The translations under genes and the position numbers were made by a program. Under the pieces are notes generated by a model, which was given only the letters and a program-made list of their open reading frames with translations, ran no database searches and was not told where the DNA came from. Source: Typha latifolia (Eukaryota; Streptophyta; Magnoliopsida; Poales; Typhaceae). Taken from it: a DNA stretch of 64,000 bases. Location: contig CM034103.1 of the NCBI GenBank assembly GCA_019914945.1, positions 3,596,001-3,660,000 on the forward strand. Direction: 5' to 3'. Shown here in pieces: positions 61,300-64,000 of this stretch. How positions within the stretch are numbered: position 1 is the stretch's first letter; each line of letters opens with the position of its first letter.

Positions 61300-62506
61300 A
61301 TGCTTGAGAAGAATATGATGCGATCGAAGCCGAAGGCGGCGGCAGGGGCGGCGTTTGTCCCGGCGGCGAAGGATCCCGATGCAGAGAAAAAAGAGCTGGA
61401 GGTCAGGCCCGGCGGCATGCTCGTGCAGAGGAGGGACCCCGACGCCGACGCCGACAACGTCCGCGTACCGACCATCCGCGTCAAGGTGAAGTATGCTGGC
61501 GTCTACCACGAGATCTACATCAGCTCGCAGGCCTCCTTCGGTAAGGAGTTGGAGGGTGATTTGTACTACCTACTAGATGCTCGATGAAATGACTGAACGA
61601 GCGGTTGCTTCGCAGGTGAGCTGAAGAAGGCGCTGTCGGCGAGGACCGGGCTCCACCCCGATGATCAGAAGCTAGTCTTCAAGGACAAGGAGAGGGATTC
61701 CAAGGCGTTTCTCGACATATCCGGCATCAAGGATCGATCCAAGATTGTATTGCTCGAAGACCCAACAGCGAAGGCCAAGCGCTTGCTTGAGATGCGCCGG
61801 ACCGACAAGTTGGAGAAGGCGGCGAGATCCGTCTCGCGCATTAGCCTCGAAGTCGACAAGCTGGCTTCCAAGGTAACCAAGGTCCATTTTTTTTTTTTCC
61901 TTTTTGCTTAGCTAAGCGAATTTGGCCATTAAATGATTTAGTTTATGTGGACTAGTAGGTATCGGCGCTGGAGACCATCGTGAGCAAAGGCGGAAAGGTG
62001 GTCGAGAACGACGTGGTTCATCTGACGGAGTTGTTGATGAATGAGTTGGTTAAATTGGACGCCATTGTTGCCGATGGCGAGGTAAAGGTGCAATGGAGAA
62101 TCCAGGTTAGAATTCATTGTCTTACTGCTCTGTTTTGCAATCAAAATTCTATTGATAAGAAGCTTTTTTGTTTAAATTTTTTTTATTATTTTTTTTTTAT
62201 AAAAAAGAGATCTTTTTGTTGGTGTAGGTGAAGAGGGTGCAGAGATATGTAGAAATGCTTGACGCGATCAAAGCTAAGAATGCGACGGCAAAAGCCAATG
62301 GGCAAGCTAATCAGCAGCAGAGACAGTTCCAACCACCGCGCCAAGTGGTTGTGACGACGAAATGGGAGACGTTCGATCTGCTGTCGTCGATGCCATCCAC
62401 CTCCTCGGCCACATCTACGACCTCAGCCGCCTCCATTGCCTCATCCACCCCCACACCGAGGTCCGAATGGGAGCTCTTACTAAGTGGAGAAGCTTCTCTT
62501 ATATGA
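61300..62506 (+). CDS. BAG1: BAG family molecular chaperone regulator (UBL + BAG), complete
   Basis: Four exons: 61300-61540, 61616-61872, 61959-62105 and 62228-62506, giving 307 residues. After an Ala/Lys-rich N-terminus comes a ubiquitin-like domain (about 56-130: IRVKVKYAGVYHEIYISSQA ... LSARTGLHPDDQKLVFKDKE). A helical BAG domain follows (about 150-235: ISLEVDKLASKVSALETIV, LTELLMNELVKLDAIV, VKRVQRYVEMLDAIKAKN). The tail has the plant BAG word TKWETFD, then a Ser/Thr/Ala-rich stretch. BAG proteins bind the ATPase domain of Hsc70/Hsp70 and act as co-chaperones. This architecture places it in the BAG1-4 group; which member is not resolved. An in-frame ATG at 61315 or 61318 is an alternative start. 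Confidence 0.9.
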
Positions 62507-62956
62507 AATGTGCCTCCTTGAGGACAGCGGCAGCCTTTTTTTCTGGCACCAGGAAGATGTTGGATGCCTGCTTGATCTCCTTGTTGATTGGTTTGCTTCT
62601 TCCTTTTTGCTAGTGTTACTATTCTTTTGTGTGTATATCTAGAGCTTAGGAGGGTGTTATCTGTTACTCTTGATTAAGATACATGGAGAATAAATGATCT
62701 TTGTGATCTGTTTCAATTGCAACTTGAAAAAAAGATGTAACAACAGTGTATGGCATCCATCTATACTATATTCATAGCCCTCTTGGGTATCAAATTAGGA
62801 TGCTAAATCTTTATTCCAAGTATTCTAACCTCATCATTTCTCTATAATTAGGAAGACTTTGTTTAGAATATGTTTTGGTTGCTAGTATCACCAATAATGA
62901 TTGAGGAGTAGACTTTGGAAGATTCATGAACATGGGTTTGAGACTTTTGAGTAGAG

Positions 62957-63002
<46 letters not shown>

Positions 63003-64000
63003 TTGATGTGCAGATCTCCATAGAATGGACTTCCCTAAAGTCTTCTTAGAACACCACATGTGCTACTTTTAGCTTTAGAAATCAAGGCATGCATAACTTA
63101 GAACTTAAGATCTATTCAACTACTTTGCTCAACTCTAAAGTTCCTCATGCAATTATTAACAACTTATTGGCCTTCTTGGGTTGTTAGACTAGTTGGCATA
63201 TGGAGTTGTTGTGGTTTAAGTAAGGAATCCATTGACAAGCAATAGCCAGCTATGCAATAAGGGATGAAGAATGGCATGTACCAAGTTTGCTGTATAAGGC
63301 TTCACATTAAATGCATGCAGGCTCCTTTTGATGCTAAAGTTGTGATTTGTAATCTATATAGCAAGAAAACATTGAGACATGCTTCCTTCTATATAGACAG
63401 ATCTAATAAATGTCTTGAGTAGATATTGTTGGAAAAATTATAATTCAAATATGAATTTTTTATAATTCTTTAGCCCAAAATTAAGTGGAATCCATATTTA
63501 TATATGATCGATTAATGGTGGAATAAAAAGAGTTCAAAGAGCACTTTAACGTTATATATTTATTTATTTAAAGGTATAAAATAGAAGTGAATAAAAATTG
63601 GTGTTATAAACTTTAACCCGTTAGTTTCGATTTGTGCATTGGGCTAATCCTTGCAGGTTAGTCAATGCATTAATTATGCACATATAACGGCTTTGATTAT
63701 ATTATAGGATAGCCAAAGGATAGCCATCGAGTTTAAGGAGTTGTCAAATGCACACAAAACTACAATGATAATTGAATCCAAAAGCATCCCATGACCATGA
63801 AAAGATCTCCAGAATTTGAAATATGAGTCCTTAGATATGCTATGATACTAATTGAAAAATCTTAAATAAATTATGCTAGGAGATGAGATCTATCATACCT
63901 ATCGATAATAGTTGAAAAATAAAACATAAAAAAGACAATTTCAAACACAAAAAATATTCGTAAAAATATCAAATAACAGACTACGAATTTAAATTCAGAT
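62507..64000. other. 3' UTR of the BAG gene and intergenic sequence
   Basis: A plausible 3' UTR runs to about 62750. The rest is AT-rich. A stretch from about 63429 (tgttggaaaaatt) resembles the start of an LTR, but its other end is outside the window, so I do not call it. Confidence 0.4.
62965..63000. repeat. (CT)n microsatellite
   Basis: Pure CT/TC run of 36 bp downstream of the BAG gene. Confidence 0.95.

Noticed and set aside
63429..64000. Possible start of an LTR (tgttggaaaaatt)
   Set aside because: The other end is outside the window, so neither the matching CA end nor a duplication can be tested.

Overview
This window is nuclear DNA from a flowering plant. The genes carry many short exons with GT-AG introns, the spacers are AT-rich, and the proteins are plant types: an m-type plastid thioredoxin, an RMA-type RING ligase, NUG2, ABCF3, a plant BAG protein and an HDEL-tailed BiP. 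The Ala/GC-rich first exons and an Au-like SINE fit a monocot, but I cannot name the species. No bacterial, viral, CRISPR or rRNA/tRNA locus was found.

Layout, left to right. 838-3233: last five exons of an LRRC40-type leucine-rich-repeat gene (+). 4.0-8.7 kb: a repeat block with a dead LINE, an inverted-repeat element, CT repeats and a hAT-like element. 8873-16960: complete 11-exon nuclear/nucleolar GTPase 2 gene (+). 18735-19830: solo LTR with a perfect 5-bp target-site duplication. 20541-20702: a 53-residue ORF of unknown function (+). 23127-26430: RMA-type ER-anchored E3 ligase (-), with a long 5'UTR intron. 26.5-34.6 kb: gene-poor, with a Mutator-like non-autonomous element, two related SINE-like copies and a second dead LINE. 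34666-36515: m-type thioredoxin (-). 38.6-42.7 kb: complete 8-exon BiP gene (+) with a readable ER-stress promoter. 44.0-44.9 kb: ATG4 pseudogene (-) that keeps its introns. 46622-53427: 5' two-thirds of an ABCF3-type gene (+), its introns hosting a SINE, a TIR element and a Harbinger-type MITE. 53593-54092: exactly 500 N. 54093-54993: 3' end of an MBOAT lysophospholipid acyltransferase gene (+). 58.3-58.7 kb: an isolated GC-rich, G-box-containing island. 61300-62506: complete 4-exon BAG co-chaperone gene (+).

The genes are independent plant loci, not an operon or a dedicated system. Three of them (BiP, the RMA ligase, the BAG protein) act in Hsp70/ER protein quality control, which is most simply chance. 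The best-supported observations are mobile-element insertions dated by intact target-site duplications, the ER-stress elements upstream of BiP, the ATG4 pseudogene, and an assembly gap that cuts two genes. I did not find convincing evidence of a previously undescribed biological system. All exon borders were read by eye from reading-frame continuity and GT-AG sites.
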